Shown here piece by piece: positions 20,110 through 32,312 of a stretch of 42,059 nt of DNA; position 1 is the stretch's first letter; each line of letters opens with the position of its first letter. The translations under genes were made by a program, and so were the position numbers. Source of the DNA: Gnetum montanum (lineage: Eukaryota > Streptophyta > Gnetopsida > Gnetales > Gnetaceae); the NCBI GenBank assembly GCA_015680685.1, contig MNCI01001934.1, positions 5,310 to 47,368 on the forward strand. Reading direction: 5' to 3'. Under the pieces are notes generated by a model. It saw nothing but the letters and a program-made list of their open reading frames with translations. It was not told where the DNA came from and ran no database searches.

Positions 20110-21731
20110 GTTTACCAATCTCTTTATCCCTTCTTGTGTGTTGATTTTTGTATGCTACATAGGTAGGCTCATGACTAGCCTCTGCAAGATCCTCTATGTT
20201 CTTTATTTAGGAGAATGCTTGACTAAGGGATCATGGGTTAAGGTAGTAAGGCTTGGACTTCATAAAGTCATTAACCACCCTCTTGAATATAGCCAAAAGA
20301 TGTGTTTTGATAATAGGCTCTGGTATCTCATTAAATAGATCACTCCATCATTACATGAACTTCTACATCGGTTTGAGGGATGCTTATTTAACCTTCATTA
20401 GTTGGTCAAGCATAGTATTAGGCTTTAAGTTGTACTTAAAGTGGTTAATGAATTACACTATCAAGTCTTTAAGAGATGATATAGATCCCCCTAGTAAGGC
20501 ATGATGCTACTCAAGCACTTTCCCTGTCAATGACATGGGGAAGATCCTCATTATGGTGTGTGGCCATGGTTGCAATAGAAAAAATTTAGAGTAGAATGTA
20601 ATAAGGTAAGTGTTGGGATCACCTTCTTTATTATTTTTACTGAATTAAGTGATGGGGTCACTAGGAGGAAGCATTAATGATGGGACCATAGGACTAATGG
20701 GATTGTCCTAGTAGAGGTCCATGATGTTGATGCTTTGAGATGTAGAGGCTTTAAGCCTCTTCAACTCCTTTGTTAGGTCTTAGATCATTTGAAAGGCTTA
20801 ATCTAGACCATGTGGTGTCCTTGTCAATTGTGGGGTTTGCACAAATTTTTGTGGCATCTATTGGAAGGCTTGTAGCCTTGCAATTAGTTGTTGCATAAAG
20901 GGAAGAGGTTGGTTTATGGTTGTAGTAGGTAGAACAAACAAGGAGAAAAATGTCTATGTTAATATCTGGGGCATTAATAGAACAAAGGGGGTATGTGATC
21001 CCTGGGTTGCTTGGAATCCACGGTGGACCTCACATGCATGGTTAGTAGGTTTGTGGTGGTGACAACCATCATTGATGGCCACACAAATTGGGGTTGTGTG
21101 GGTAAACGCATAGAAATGTTATACATTATTGGCTATGGCACCAAGTAGGTTTGGTGCATGGCTATGATTGGTATGGACCCAAACATGGTTGGGTAAAGAG
21201 GAGTCGAGGATTGTGGCACTTGGCCCATGGAGGAGATGGAGGGGGTAGAGGAAGGAACTATGGCCTTGGGGTTGTTTATTAGAACAACTTGCTTAAGATT
21301 TTTTTTAGTCTCAAATTGTCTTAAATTCATCCTCCTTTTCCTCTTGGTGCCCAGCCGAGCTAACCTTCTCATTGTCTTCATCCATGTTGATTAATTGAGG
21401 TATGATGTGGGCATAGGTGTCAGTAAGGGGTATATGATCATATGGGAAAGGAATATACTCCTTCCCATCTTGATGTATGAGTTCATACTCCCTTTTGGCT
21501 TCTACCTTTATGCAAGGAATTAGCATGATAGCTTGGATTTTGGCACAAACATAGTTGTAGTGATCCTCATTTATCACCAAAAATCTAGGACTTTAGCCCC
21601 TAAGCCTCAAGGACTGCTCACATTTAGCCACTCTAGGGTCTTTGGGGTCATAGATCCTCACAGCTTGCTATACAGACATATCATCAACAAAGTTGAATGG
21701 TAAGATGGTTGATTTTCCAAACAACATGATG
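20110..21731 (-). pseudogene. Element C gag, N-terminal part, decayed
   Basis: The minus strand from ATG at 21731 encodes the N-terminal domain (INEDHYNYVCAKIQA, YIPFPYDHIPL, then a KEDEF-rich linker), aligning with element B from 13069. The Ty3 gag core follows at about 20650-20220, with GDPNTYLITF, GSISSLKDL, FKYNLKPN and QSLSQAFSQ-like blocks split by TAG codons. It ends at the element B insertion and continues at 10773. The N-terminal 90-codon pieces are open and well preserved. Confidence 0.75.
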
Positions 21732-22478
21732 GAAAAATGATAACTAAATAAAATAGACTAACAAGGTTATAAAATGTTAAATAAAAAGAAAATTCCAATA
21801 AGTGGAATTGAAAAATGGCTAAGATAAGCAAAAATAACTGAAAATAGATTACTTACTATAATTAGTAAGTGGGGGTTAAGGGAGGTACACCCCTTTGCCA
21901 AAAATGAAAAGTTAGAAATTAGGTTCTAAACTTTACCAACATTGGGCTTCCTAGCTACACCTACATTGGATGTAGTAGTAGGGAAGGAAAGGGGCATGAG
22001 ATTAGGAGGATCTCACACCTTCCTAGCCATCATTGGTAAAGAGTAAAAACTGAAGTGGAAAGTTCGTGTTTTCCACTAGAAACTAGTTTTGGTAGGCTAC
22101 TAATTTTCTCAACTAGGAAAGGGGGCAAGAGATGGGGATTTAGTTACCTTTTAGAAGTGTTGTGGCTTTTAGAAGGATTGAAACCACCAATGTTGCAAAC
22201 TAAGAGGATTTTGGCAGCCAAGGGGGGAAAGAAAATGTACCAAAAGATCAATGCTAGCTTTGGAAATTTATAGCAACTACTATAAAATTTTCAAAACTCA
22301 AACACCTGCCACTATCATGCTAGGTATTGAAAGTAGAGGAGGAGTAGAGATAGATGGACTATAGCATTGATTGCAAAGCATATTCAAAGGTTTTGGTAGA
22401 AAAATGGAAGTTACATCTTTAATATGTTAACATTGAAAATTAAGAATTAGATTTCAATATAGAATTTGGGTGGAGGCC
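21732..22478 (-). other. Leader of element C up to the first D LTR
   Basis: This is 0.75 kb upstream of the C gag on the minus strand. No known domain is present. It has no recognisable primer-binding site at the border with the D LTR (22478), and the minus-strand sequence there reads GGGCCTCCACCCAAATTC. It may be leader plus part of an eroded LTR of C, or C may use the neighbouring D LTR as its own; I cannot tell. Confidence 0.4.
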
Positions 22479-23753
22479 CTCCTTTTAGTGCTAGAAAAAC
22501 TATTGTAATTGAAAAATTTGATCACTAGAAAATAAAAAGTTCTAGCATAGCAACCTGAATCCCAAATCCTCATGAGCTTCAAAAAATGGGATTCAAGGTG
22601 ACCTGGATGGTTTGATAGATCACTAAGGGACTTATGAAGTGAAAAAATAAATAATATAAAGGAAAATGCAGATCCAATAACTAGAATGTAAATACAAATT
22701 ACACACAAATAAAAAATTTAAAAAATTATTGAGAAAAAATAAAGAATGAGTTTAGAAAATATGTACAAAAGATGCCCGTCAAAGAGCAAAGGGGGTTCAC
22801 TTTGATGAGAGTTTAAGATCCATTGAAGTTGATGCAATCAACTCCCTAATTTGGATGTCATGCCACTCTTGATGCTATTGAACCTCTTTTGTTACTGCTC
22901 CAAATATGTAACACTGGTCATTGCTGAGGGATTGAGAAATGTGGAAAATTTGGCTATCAAAATGCTTCACACTAGAAGTTGGAAATCCTAGCAGTGCAGC
23001 ATAGAAACCTAAAACCCAAAAATATCAAGTGGGTAACAAAGGGGGTAACAAGGCTATAGTGGTTCCATGTTGGAAGGCTCCATGAAGCTATGTTTTTGCT
23101 AGTTTGCAAGAGCTCTTGAAAGTAAAAATTGACAAACGCTCAGAAATGCCAAAGTGTGGAACCTAAAAATGGTGTTGGGGTTTTGGTTTTATATGTTTTT
23201 GGCCATTAAATAGGCTACAAATTGATTGTAATTCAGTTGTAATGTAGTTGCAAATTTTCTGTAATTTTACTACAAATTTTTGCCATATATGTGTTAGATG
23301 GGTGTCCAAATTTGAGGGTTAACATATATAGTAAATGCCAAACCCCCATGGCCATTCCATTTACTATAAATTTTAATGAGGGTACTCTATCTATGCTAGA
23401 GGTAGATCTTCTACACTACACCTTCAACTTTCCTTGTTGAAATGCATAATCAATGTTGAGGTACATGGAGTGTTGTAATCAATGTTGGGGGGAGGGTGCA
23501 TCAATGTTGGGAAGACGGAGCTTCAACGTTGAGGAAGAAGGTCAAACCATCATCCAAACTAGGCACTGTGAATACCTCACCCTTCCACATTGAGATTTGC
23601 CCCTCCATGCTAGGAGTAGGTGACCCACATTCCTCCACACTGAGGGTAGGTGAGATCTACCTCTCTATAGGTGTTTCTAGCATAGAGAAGTGTATACCCT
23701 CATAAAACCCATCCAATTTCCATTTTTGACATCCCAAAAGGAATTTTTGATCA
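22479..23753 (-). repeat. D LTR copy 1
   Basis: About 1275 bp. Ends are TGATCAAAAATTCC (minus start) and CTAGCACTAAAAGGAG (minus end; the terminal CA has mutated). It holds a minus-strand TATA at 23194-23187 and, on the plus strand, TTACTATAAA at 23361. It abuts the leader of element C. Confidence 0.7.
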
Positions 23754-25061
23754 CCCCCAAGCCTAAATATAGATACTAGGTGACTTTTTTCATTTGGAGA
23801 ATGAGGCAATGACCACTCATGAGGTAATTTTACGCCCAACAGTATGAAATATGTGAGATTACCTTCCATGGATTACAATCTTAACATTTACAATGAAGTT
23901 TAGCCTTAAGTTTCATGGGATGGAGTTACAAAGGTTATAACATACAAATTTGATGGTGTTTCATTGGTTGCTCTTGGTTGGTCTCTAGAGGATTAGCCTA
24001 AGAGGAACCAAAAAAGAATAAAAAACACCACTATAGGTCCACCACTGATGTTCCCTCTCTGTTCTTGATCTAGTTGCATCAAACCATGCTAAAGAGTGCT
24101 TGCGATGATGGGATAAGCCTATGATGAGATGGAGGTAATGGTCATTAGGGAGATGCTCATGAAGGCTAATAATGAATTCCAATTGTTTCATCATGGCTAT
24201 GGCATGACACTAACATGTTTTGAAGTGTTCATTACTCAACAAATGCATTTGAGCACCCAATCACTTTACTTTAAGATTTCTTTGGCCATTAGAGTTTGAG
24301 GCTTCACTGGACATTTAGGTTCTTAGCAATTTTCTTCTCCTTCTTTTTTTTTGTGGGGTGAAACCTTCATTGTGTTTTATTGCCAAGGTTGGTTTGATAT
24401 AGTTTTCCTATTGACATAGTTTCATTACACTCAATGGACTTGGGGAGTTATCCCATCGAATGAGATGTGTTACACTTGGTGGACTTAATTGTTTTTCCAC
24501 TAAATGAGTTATGTTACATTCAAATGAGCTTAAGGATGAAGATAAATAAAGAGATATCATATGACTATAGTGCATGAGTGGAAAACATAGGTCAACATTG
24601 TTCTTTAATGTATGGAAAGTCATAATTAGGCTATAGGGTTGGGCTCAAGAAGTGGTGCTAGATGGAGCACAATGGTACATGCACTCTTGAAAAAGTAAGA
24701 AAAACTAACCAAATCTTACACATCAAGGTCATGTGGTGACTTTTTGCTGTAATGAATTTCACCCTTGCGATGGCTTTAGGCTTCATCCTAAAAACAGAAT
24801 TCCAAGAAGACATGAAAACATATCAAACAAAACATGTTATAATATTACAATGCATACAGGCCACATAGAATGATAAACCAAGCTACCTAGGTCATCAATG
24901 TTTCTAGTTTAAGGTCATTTTGAGGCATGATACCAGTTTAAGGCCCTGGCAGGCCATGGTGCAAGTTTAAGGTCGTAGTAAATCATATTATCGATTTAAG
25001 ACCTCGATAGCCTATGTTGTGAGTTTAAGGTCATAGTGGACCATGGCACTAGTTTAAGGCT
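23754..25061 (-). other. D internal region, copy 1
   Basis: 1.3 kb without coding potential. On the minus strand it begins with the UTR minisatellite (25061-24890) and ends with the G-rich polypurine-like tract next to 23753. It shares conserved blocks with copy 2, such as the CATCATGGCTATGGCATGA region near 24190 and 26770. Confidence 0.65.
24890..25061 (-). repeat. UTR minisatellite of D, copy 1
   Basis: Five units of about 35-38 bp; the minus strand reads CTATGACCTTAAACT, CTACGACCTTAAACTTGCAC and CCATGGCCTGCCAGGGCCTT. It has the same core as the 38-bp repeats of A. Confidence 0.75.
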
Positions 25062-26340
25062 TGCCTTCTAGTGCTAAAAAACTATTGCAATCAAAAAAAT
25101 TAATCATTGAAAATTCAACAGTTCCAACACAATAGCCTTAACCCTGAATCACCAAGACCTCTGTAAAATGGAATTTGAGGTACCTTGGATGGTTTGATAG
25201 ATCATCCAGGGACTCATGAAGTGCAAAAAAGAATAATATGATGAAAAATACAAATCCAATAATCAAAATGCAAATACAAATTATGCACAAACTAAAACTT
25301 TATTAAGAAAAATAAAGAATGAATTTAGAACTTATGTACAAAAGATGCCCATGGAAGAGCAAACGGGATTCACTTTAATGAGAGTTTAAGATCCATTGAA
25401 GTTGATGCAATAAACTCCATGATCCAGATGTCTTGTGACTCTTGATGCTATCAAACCTCTTCTAGTGGTTCTCTAGATTTTCAATGTTGGTCACTACTAC
25501 AAGGTTAAGAAATGTGGAAAATTTAGCTCTTAAAATGCTCCATGCTGGAAGATGGGGATCCCAACAATGCAACATTGAAACCAAAAGCCCATAAATTTTA
25601 GGGGAGTAACAATGGGGGTAACAAGGCTATAAGGGTTCCACACTAGAAGACTCTAAGAAGATGCATTTTTGCAAGTTTGAAAGAGCTCTTGTAAGCAAAA
25701 ATTACCAAATGCTTAGAAATGCCAAAGTGTGGAACCTAAAAATGGTGTTGGGGTTTTGGTTTTATAGGTTTTTGGATATGAAATAGGATGCAAATTGGCT
25801 ACATTTTGGCTATAATGTGGTTGCAAATTGGATATAATTTTTCTGCAAATTTTTTCCATCTATAGGTAAGATGGGTGTCTAAATTCGGGGGTTACCATAT
25901 ATAGTAAGTGCCAAGCCCCCATGGTCATTCCTTTTACTATAAATAGTAACAAGGGTACTCCATATACACTAGAGGTAGATCTTCTATGCTAGGCCTTTAA
26001 ATTTCCTTGTTGGAATTCATGGTCAATGCTAAAGTGCATGAAGTGTTAGAATTGGATGCATGTGACTTCTATGATGGGGGGAGGGTGCATCAACACTGGG
26101 AAGATGGAGCTTCAATGATGGGGAAGAAGATCAAACCACCATCCATGCTAGGTATTGTAAATTACTCAACCTTCCAGACTAATATCTACCCCTCCATGCT
26201 GGGAGTAGGTGGCCCGCACCCCTCCATGCTAGGAGTAGGTGAGATCTACTTCTTGTAGGTATTTCCAGCTTAGAAAAGTATATACCCCCAATAAAACCCA
26301 TCAAATTGCCATTCTTGGCATAACAAAAGGCATTTTTGGC
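25062..26340 (-). repeat. D LTR copy 2
   Basis: About 1279 bp, the middle LTR. It has the cleanest plus-strand end, TGCCTTCTAGTGCTA. Minus TATA at 25766-25760. On the plus strand, TTACTATAAATAGTAA at 25934-25949 is a near-palindromic TATA. Confidence 0.7.
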
Positions 26341-27434
26341 CCCCCAAGCCCAAATATAGATACTAGATGACTCGTTTTACTTGAGGAATAAGGCTTGAAC
26401 ACTCATGAAGCATTTTTCAATCCCAAAAGTATGAAATATGTGAGATTTCCTCCCATGGATTACAATCTTAACATTTACAATGAAGTTTAGCCTTGAGTTT
26501 TATGGGATGAGGTTACAAAGGTTATAACATGCAAATTTGATGGTGTTTCATTGGCCCCTTTTTTTTTATTTCTAGAGGATTGACTTGAGAGGCACTGACA
26601 AAGAATACAAAATACTACTACATGTCCACCACTGACATTCCCTCTCAGTGCTTTTTATGTTGAGCCATGTCAAAGAGTGCTTGTGATGATGGAATAAGGG
26701 TATGATGAGATGGAGGTAATGGTCATTAAGGAGATACTCATGAAGGCTAACAATGCATTCCAAGTGTTATCATCATGGCTATGGCATGAAACTAAATGTT
26801 TTGAGGTGTTGGTTTCTCAAAAAATGCATTTTAGAATCCAATCACTTTGCTCCAGGATTTCTTTGGCCATTTTTCTTTGACACTTCATTGGCCATTCAAC
26901 TTCTTAGGAATTTGCTTCTCCTTCTTTTTTTTTTGTGGGGTGAAACCTTCATTGAGTTTCATTGCTAGGGCTATTTTGATATAATTTTTCCATTGAATGA
27001 GTTGCATTACACTCAACATATTTGGGGAGTTATCCCATCAAATGAAATGTATTACACCTAATGGACTTAGTTATTTTTCCACCGAATGAGCTATTTTACA
27101 TTCAAGTGAACTTGAGGATGGAGCATGATGAAGAGATATCATATGGCTATAGTGCATGAGTGGCAAACATAGGTCAACATTATTTTTCAAGGTATGCAAG
27201 GTCATAATTAGGCTATGGGGCTAGGCTCAAGAAGTGGTGCTAGATGGAGAGCAATGGTACAAGCACTCTTGACAAAGAAAGAAAAACTCATCAAATCTTG
27301 CACATTGAGGTCATGTGGTTACTTGTTGTTGTAATGAATTGCACCCTTGTGATGGCTTTATGCTTCATCCTGCAAACACAACTACAAGAGGATAAGAAAA
27401 CCAAGAAAATAGAACATGTTATAATATTACAATG
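26341..27434 (-). other. D internal region, copy 2, part interrupted by E
   Basis: Homologous to 23754-24854 of copy 1. It is cut at ATTACAATG by the insertion of element E and resumes at 36190. Confidence 0.7.
27430..27434. repeat. Left target-site duplication of element E (CAATG)
   Basis: CAATG precedes the E 5' LTR; CACTG follows the 3' LTR at 36185-36189. The uninterrupted site in D copy 1 (24848 region) reads ACAATGCATACAGGCC, confirming CAATG as the original target. Confidence 0.75.
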
Positions 27435-27546
27435 TGATGAATCGTGGTTTTCCAAGCCCCAATATTGGATCCTTAATATTAGGTACACAATATTGTAGCC
27501 TAGATAACAATATCAAATACATGATATCATGATTCCTATGTAGGCC

Positions 27547-27554
27547 TATAAATA
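27547..27554 (+). promoter_or_regulatory. TATA box of the E 5' LTR
   Basis: TATAAATA within GGCCTATAAATATAGC, identical in both LTRs in a region with many other differences. Confidence 0.65.
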
Positions 27555-27726
27555 TAGCATTCAAGTGCACAAGAAATAGGAAGTTGGTAAGTTTTAGAGT
27601 AAAGTATTTTGGTTAGTTTTTAGTTAGTCTTCAATTCTTTCCCTAGTGCATGCCTGTAGTGCGATGTTTGTAATTGTATAGAACCTTTGTTCAAGTGTGA
27701 TGTACTTGGACATGCGAACAATCAGC

Positions 27727-27732
27727 AATAAA
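27727..27732 (+). terminator. AATAAA poly(A) signal in the E 5' LTR
   Basis: AATAAAGATT lies about 180 bp after the TATA box and is repeated at 35610-35615 in the 3' LTR, where it would direct 3' end formation. Confidence 0.5.
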
Positions 27733-28300
27733 GATTGAGATTACTTCATCATTGCAGCATCCACTTAGTCTTTAATTGTTTAATTTATTATTATTATTTA
27801 TTATTTTATTAGTTAATATTTATTTTATCATCATTTACTATTTTTTTTGTTAAATGCAGAATAAGTATGTCTTAATCATGAACATTTAAGTGTAACTACT
27901 TGGTAAACTAGTAGAATATCTAGTAATGCTTCAAGTAATGTGTACTTGGTAATCCCAAAATAGTACACGAAGTCCAAGATGCATACAAATGATTAAGGAC
28001 ATATGCTCATTGCACTTAGGCTAGTTTAGATTTTGTTTCCTATTGCTTAGTAGCTTAAATCAAGACTACTTTTCATTGTCTCTAGGAGTATCCTAGTGTT
28101 AGGAATCATATCATACACCTCACACTAGACTAAATCATATGTGACAAGGCAATTACTAGTCCAGGTGGGAAGATAATGAACTATGATCAACATGTAACTA
28201 TCTAGGTGCCACAACTAGTGTATCTGTAAAGTTCGACTAGATTGGGTGTACAAGCTTGTATTCGTATGGTTGAGCGTAGGGCTACCTCGTAGCTCATCAT

Positions 28301-28317
28301 TGGCACCAATGTTGAGG
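28301..28317 (+). other. Primer-binding site of E, tRNA-Asp type, decayed
   Basis: TGGCACCAATGTTGAGG starts one base after the LTR. It matches the tRNA-Asp type site TGGCGCCGTTGCCGGGG (recalled from plant Ty3 elements) at 11 of 17 positions. Five of the six differences are C-to-T or G-to-A. Confidence 0.6.
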
Positions 28318-28430
28318 ATGGTGCTAGTTATCTAGATTAGCTATATCATACAAGATCACTGTAATGAAGTATTAATGATAAATATTTTAGAAAAAAACTA
28401 ATTGCAAATAAGTCACACACAATTCACAAT

Positions 28431-30349
28431 AATGTCTCTCTCTCTCAAGATTATGATAACACAAAAATTAGTGAGGCAATTCATTGGAGAACCAATGAAA
28501 TGTATGATGATGGAGAAGTTTAGAGTACTCAACCTCATGCAGGAGTCTCATATGTTCATGAACACCCCAATGATACTCAAGGACTCTTATCATCCAAATT
28601 GGACACCTTTAGTGAGGATGGAACATCCCATAGAATGAGTGGGCCTGTAAGGCCTAGGACCTTCTCAATAGTTAACAAGAATTTATCCAGGGATGATTGG
28701 GAGACTTACAAAAGTCATGATGATTCTTCCTATTCTTTCTCTTCCTCTACTCCTTCAACATTAGATTGTGACACAGATGACCATTTCTCAAGGGGTCAAT
28801 GTAGAAATAAAAATTGAACCCATGGGCAAGGTCAGGAACACCAACATGAACAAAGACAACATCATTCCAACACACAAACTCATAACCTACTTAGTGATGA
28901 TGAACCCCTACTAGCCACTAAGAGCCTAATGCATATACAAGAGGCTATTCAAATATCCCACAAGCATCACAAGGAAATCCATCTACCTAGGTTGATTTAA
29001 ACAAATTTTCCAAGTTATTCAGAAGGCTATGATTTAGATCTACAACACCATTTACAAGCCTTCTATGATGCCTATGCATGGAACAACATTGATAATGGGT
29101 GGCAAAGACTTAAGCTCTTTCCTATGACACTTGTTGACCAAGCAAAAATATGGTATAGGTCTTTAAAGCCACAATCCATTCGCTATTGGCCAATAATGGT
29201 AGAACTCTTCAACAAAAGATATCAAACATGTGCAAGAGTATCAGCCTTGAGGAGAAAAATACAAGAGTGGAAACAAGGATAACATGAACCCTTGGACATG
29301 GCCTTGAAAAGATATTATTCACTATTAAACAAATTTCCAGGTCATGGGTTCTCCAAGGAAAGGCTAATGTACCACATCATGGATGGGCTATGTAATGAAA
29401 CAAGTGAGACTCTAGGGATGTATGCCCTAGGTCAACTATATGAACTACCAACCCACCAATTCCAAGAGCTTATCATGAAGGTAATAAAAGAAGAAGGAGA
29501 AATAGCCAAATGGGAGAATATTGAAATATTTCAATAGCACGAAAATCTCAAAATAGCAAGGGTCCATAATCATGAAGAGGAGAAATCAACTCACCTCATG
29601 GAGGTGGAATCATCTTTGCCAATACTACAATCACTAGATGAAATTGAGGTAAATATTAAAAAAAATGATGGAATGGGCACATGAAAAATGTGGAGAATAT
29701 GCAAACATTATTAGAGGTGGAACCATACACAATCACTCTGACAACCAGAACAATCAAAGGATGCCAAACATAGGAACAATATAGAACATCATTCGTTAAT
29801 TGGAAAGAAGGGCTGCAAAAAATAAGGATAGGAACTCAACTACAAATCATAAGTATCAATGTGATGTGTGTCTGTATGATCACCCAAAGGTCAATGCCCA
29901 GTATTGTCACATTTACATGAGCATTGGAGAGGAATGCTACACCTAGATTTCATACAAAAGTACCATGTCCAACTCTAGTGGCAAAACCATGCTATCTTAC
30001 CTTATCTAGGACACCAATCAACACTATAATGACCAAGCAACCCAATGAATATAACAACATGGGGAAGCATATCGATCCTTGCATACCATCTTATAGTCAT
30101 GTGTGCCATAGTGGGTCAACTCCTTATCACATGACCACATCTTATAATCTGCCCCACTATGCTTACTTCAATCAAGTGTGTGAATCCCAATTTGGATACA
30201 ATCTAACCACCACATCAAAAGACACCCAGTGGTTTGGATATGACTAGACCCCAATGTTTCCAACATGCCTAGATCCAGATTTTCCATTTATTAATTCTAG
30301 CCATGTTCAAATGTTTATTCATGGGGGATACCCCCCATTCTCATAAGCA
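28431..30349 (+). pseudogene. Element E gag, lightly decayed
   Basis: One frame (the frame of ATG 28599 and 29292) reads from about 28431 to 29640 with only a few stops (28522 region, 28816, 28998, 29280). The Ty3 gag core lies at about 28990-29500, with LQAFYDAYAWNN, KLFPMTLVDQAKIWYRSLKP, FNKRYQT and FPGHGF-like blocks. Acidic and Ser-rich sequence precedes it. Frame damage follows 29538. A CDVCLYDH-x7-C string near 29860-29910 may be a remnant zinc knuckle. No protease follows. Confidence 0.7.
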
Positions 30350-32312
30350 GAATTAGTAAATATTCTTCCTTTTCTTTGATTTTACAATTTTTTGTTTTCT
30401 AGCTTTTCACTTTTCAAATTGTTATTTTTATCTTTTTGAGGGTAATCTCATCTGTGAATAAAATACTCATGTGACTCATAAGTTGAGGTGTTTTTTTATG
30501 CTATCAAGTCTCAAGGGACCAATTATTTAGACAGTGAGCCCCACAACATCCAGCCACCCATTCTATTAATAAGAGGTTCTTTATTGGGTACAATGATATT
30601 CTTGTTATCATTAAAACTTAAAAGTAACTTTGTACTCATTATGCCCAGAGCAAAAAATGATAGACTAAGAGGGAATGGCTAGGGTGTGACATCAAGGGGA
30701 CTTGTGGATTCTCTTTGGTAACATCTATATGTGCTATCATGTAGCTTGGTTGTACTAAAATCCTTGTATATTTAACAAAAAATGGGAGTAAGAGTAATAA
30801 AGGCACTCAATAAAAAACCTCAATGCTATTCTAGAGGGTTCCACTGGAAAGACATGCACCCATGCTAAAAGGTTGGTGCCTTTTCCAGATCACCGTTGGA
30901 AATGATAAGGTGCCAAAGTAGTGAGGTGAAAAAAAAAAGAATGTGCTATAGAGAAATTCCAAATGACTCCTCCCTTAGAGAAAATGCCACAAGTGATTGT
31001 ATGCCTTGCTATCATGATGCTCTTATGGTTGTCCATCATTGGATGAAACAAGGTGATGTCACTGATCAGAGGCATGGACTTGGTCTTGATGTTTAAGTGA
31101 AAGGCTAATGATACATTAATCATGCCCCACACTCAAGATTCATTATGCCTAGGGTTAGTTACCTCATGTTCCAATTTGGGCAGTTCCTTCTATGATTCAT
31201 TTCATCCCACTATCCAATTATTTCTAACTTGTGTCTTGTGCGGCATAGAACTCATACCTGATCGCAGTGGTATTTAACATGTGTGTGTTTTGTTGCACTG
31301 GTGTGGATTGCATTTAACTCTTCTAGTACCCAAGGACATTTTAAGATGTGATTATGTAAGGGCATGATAGATAGGAACCTGCTTTGGGAAGGATCCACTT
31401 GTGTAACTTTTGTAATTTTTACTCATTGCACATCACCACATCATTTTATATCCTCCGAGTACTGCATTGCTAAAGTTATAATTTCCTTTATCATCACCTT
31501 AATTCAAACATTCTTGTGTACCACTACCTGTCCTTTTTCCTCACTCCATTCATGAACTTCATTGTAAAATTCCACTTCATCACACTTTTGATGCCTTTAG
31601 GTCTCTTCAACGTTACCCTAGATCTTTTGAATTAACCTTAAATCCTTCATTCTTGGCCTTGAAAATTTGAAAATTTAGTAATTTTTCCAAAGACCCTATT
31701 TTGGAAGGGATGCAATATCGGGTATTGGGTATCAGGTCCAATGCAATATTGGGTCCATGCTAGTGAGTATGCAATATCACCTTTACAAAAGATATATATA
31801 TGGACCCCCACCCCCCACCCCCTACATGCATCAATGCCATTTTCCATTGTTCATGCGAGGGGAGTTGTTGAAATTTTCTTCCACAAATTTTCAAGCTTGT
31901 TCACATATCATTTAAACATTAATATCTTGCTCATTAATGCTCCAATTCTCATTCTAATCAAACCTGCTTAAACCTAAAGTGTTAACTTAGTCGTGGGGGA
32001 AGGGTATGCTCTAAGTTGCATGTAGTTTTTTCAAAGTTCATCATTTCCTGAAGGATATCATAAGGGGTAAGTGACCTTAATGCTAAAAACATTGCCAAAT
32101 TAATTTTATCTCTTCACCATACCATGAAAATTATTTTTTGGAGCCACCTAATCAAATTGGACCCAATATCAAAAAATTTAGGAGAATTTTCTTGAAAATT
32201 TCTAACTTTGAAATCACACTAGGCAAGAAATAAATTTATTGAAGGTAATGAGTAAGGTATAAATCAAATTTTGTAAATGACCTTACTAACAATTGCTCTT
32301 GTGTGATTATAG
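30350..32312 (+). other. Element E non-coding middle region
   Basis: 2 kb with no recognisable pol domain where protease, RT and integrase would be expected. 31710-31780 repeats GCAATATCGGGTATTGGG-like strings that also occur in the LTR. A C-rich run (31805-31822) is present. The region ends in GTGTGATTATAG directly before the ATG of the second ORF, which looks like a splice acceptor. Confidence 0.55.

Larger units (their letters stand above)
27435..28299 (+). repeat. 5' LTR of element E
   Basis: TGATGAATCGTGG to AGCTCATCA, 865 bp. TATAAATA at 27547-27554, AATAAA at 27727-27732. The 3' copy keeps more CpG (GATATCG) where this copy has TG or CA. Confidence 0.85.
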
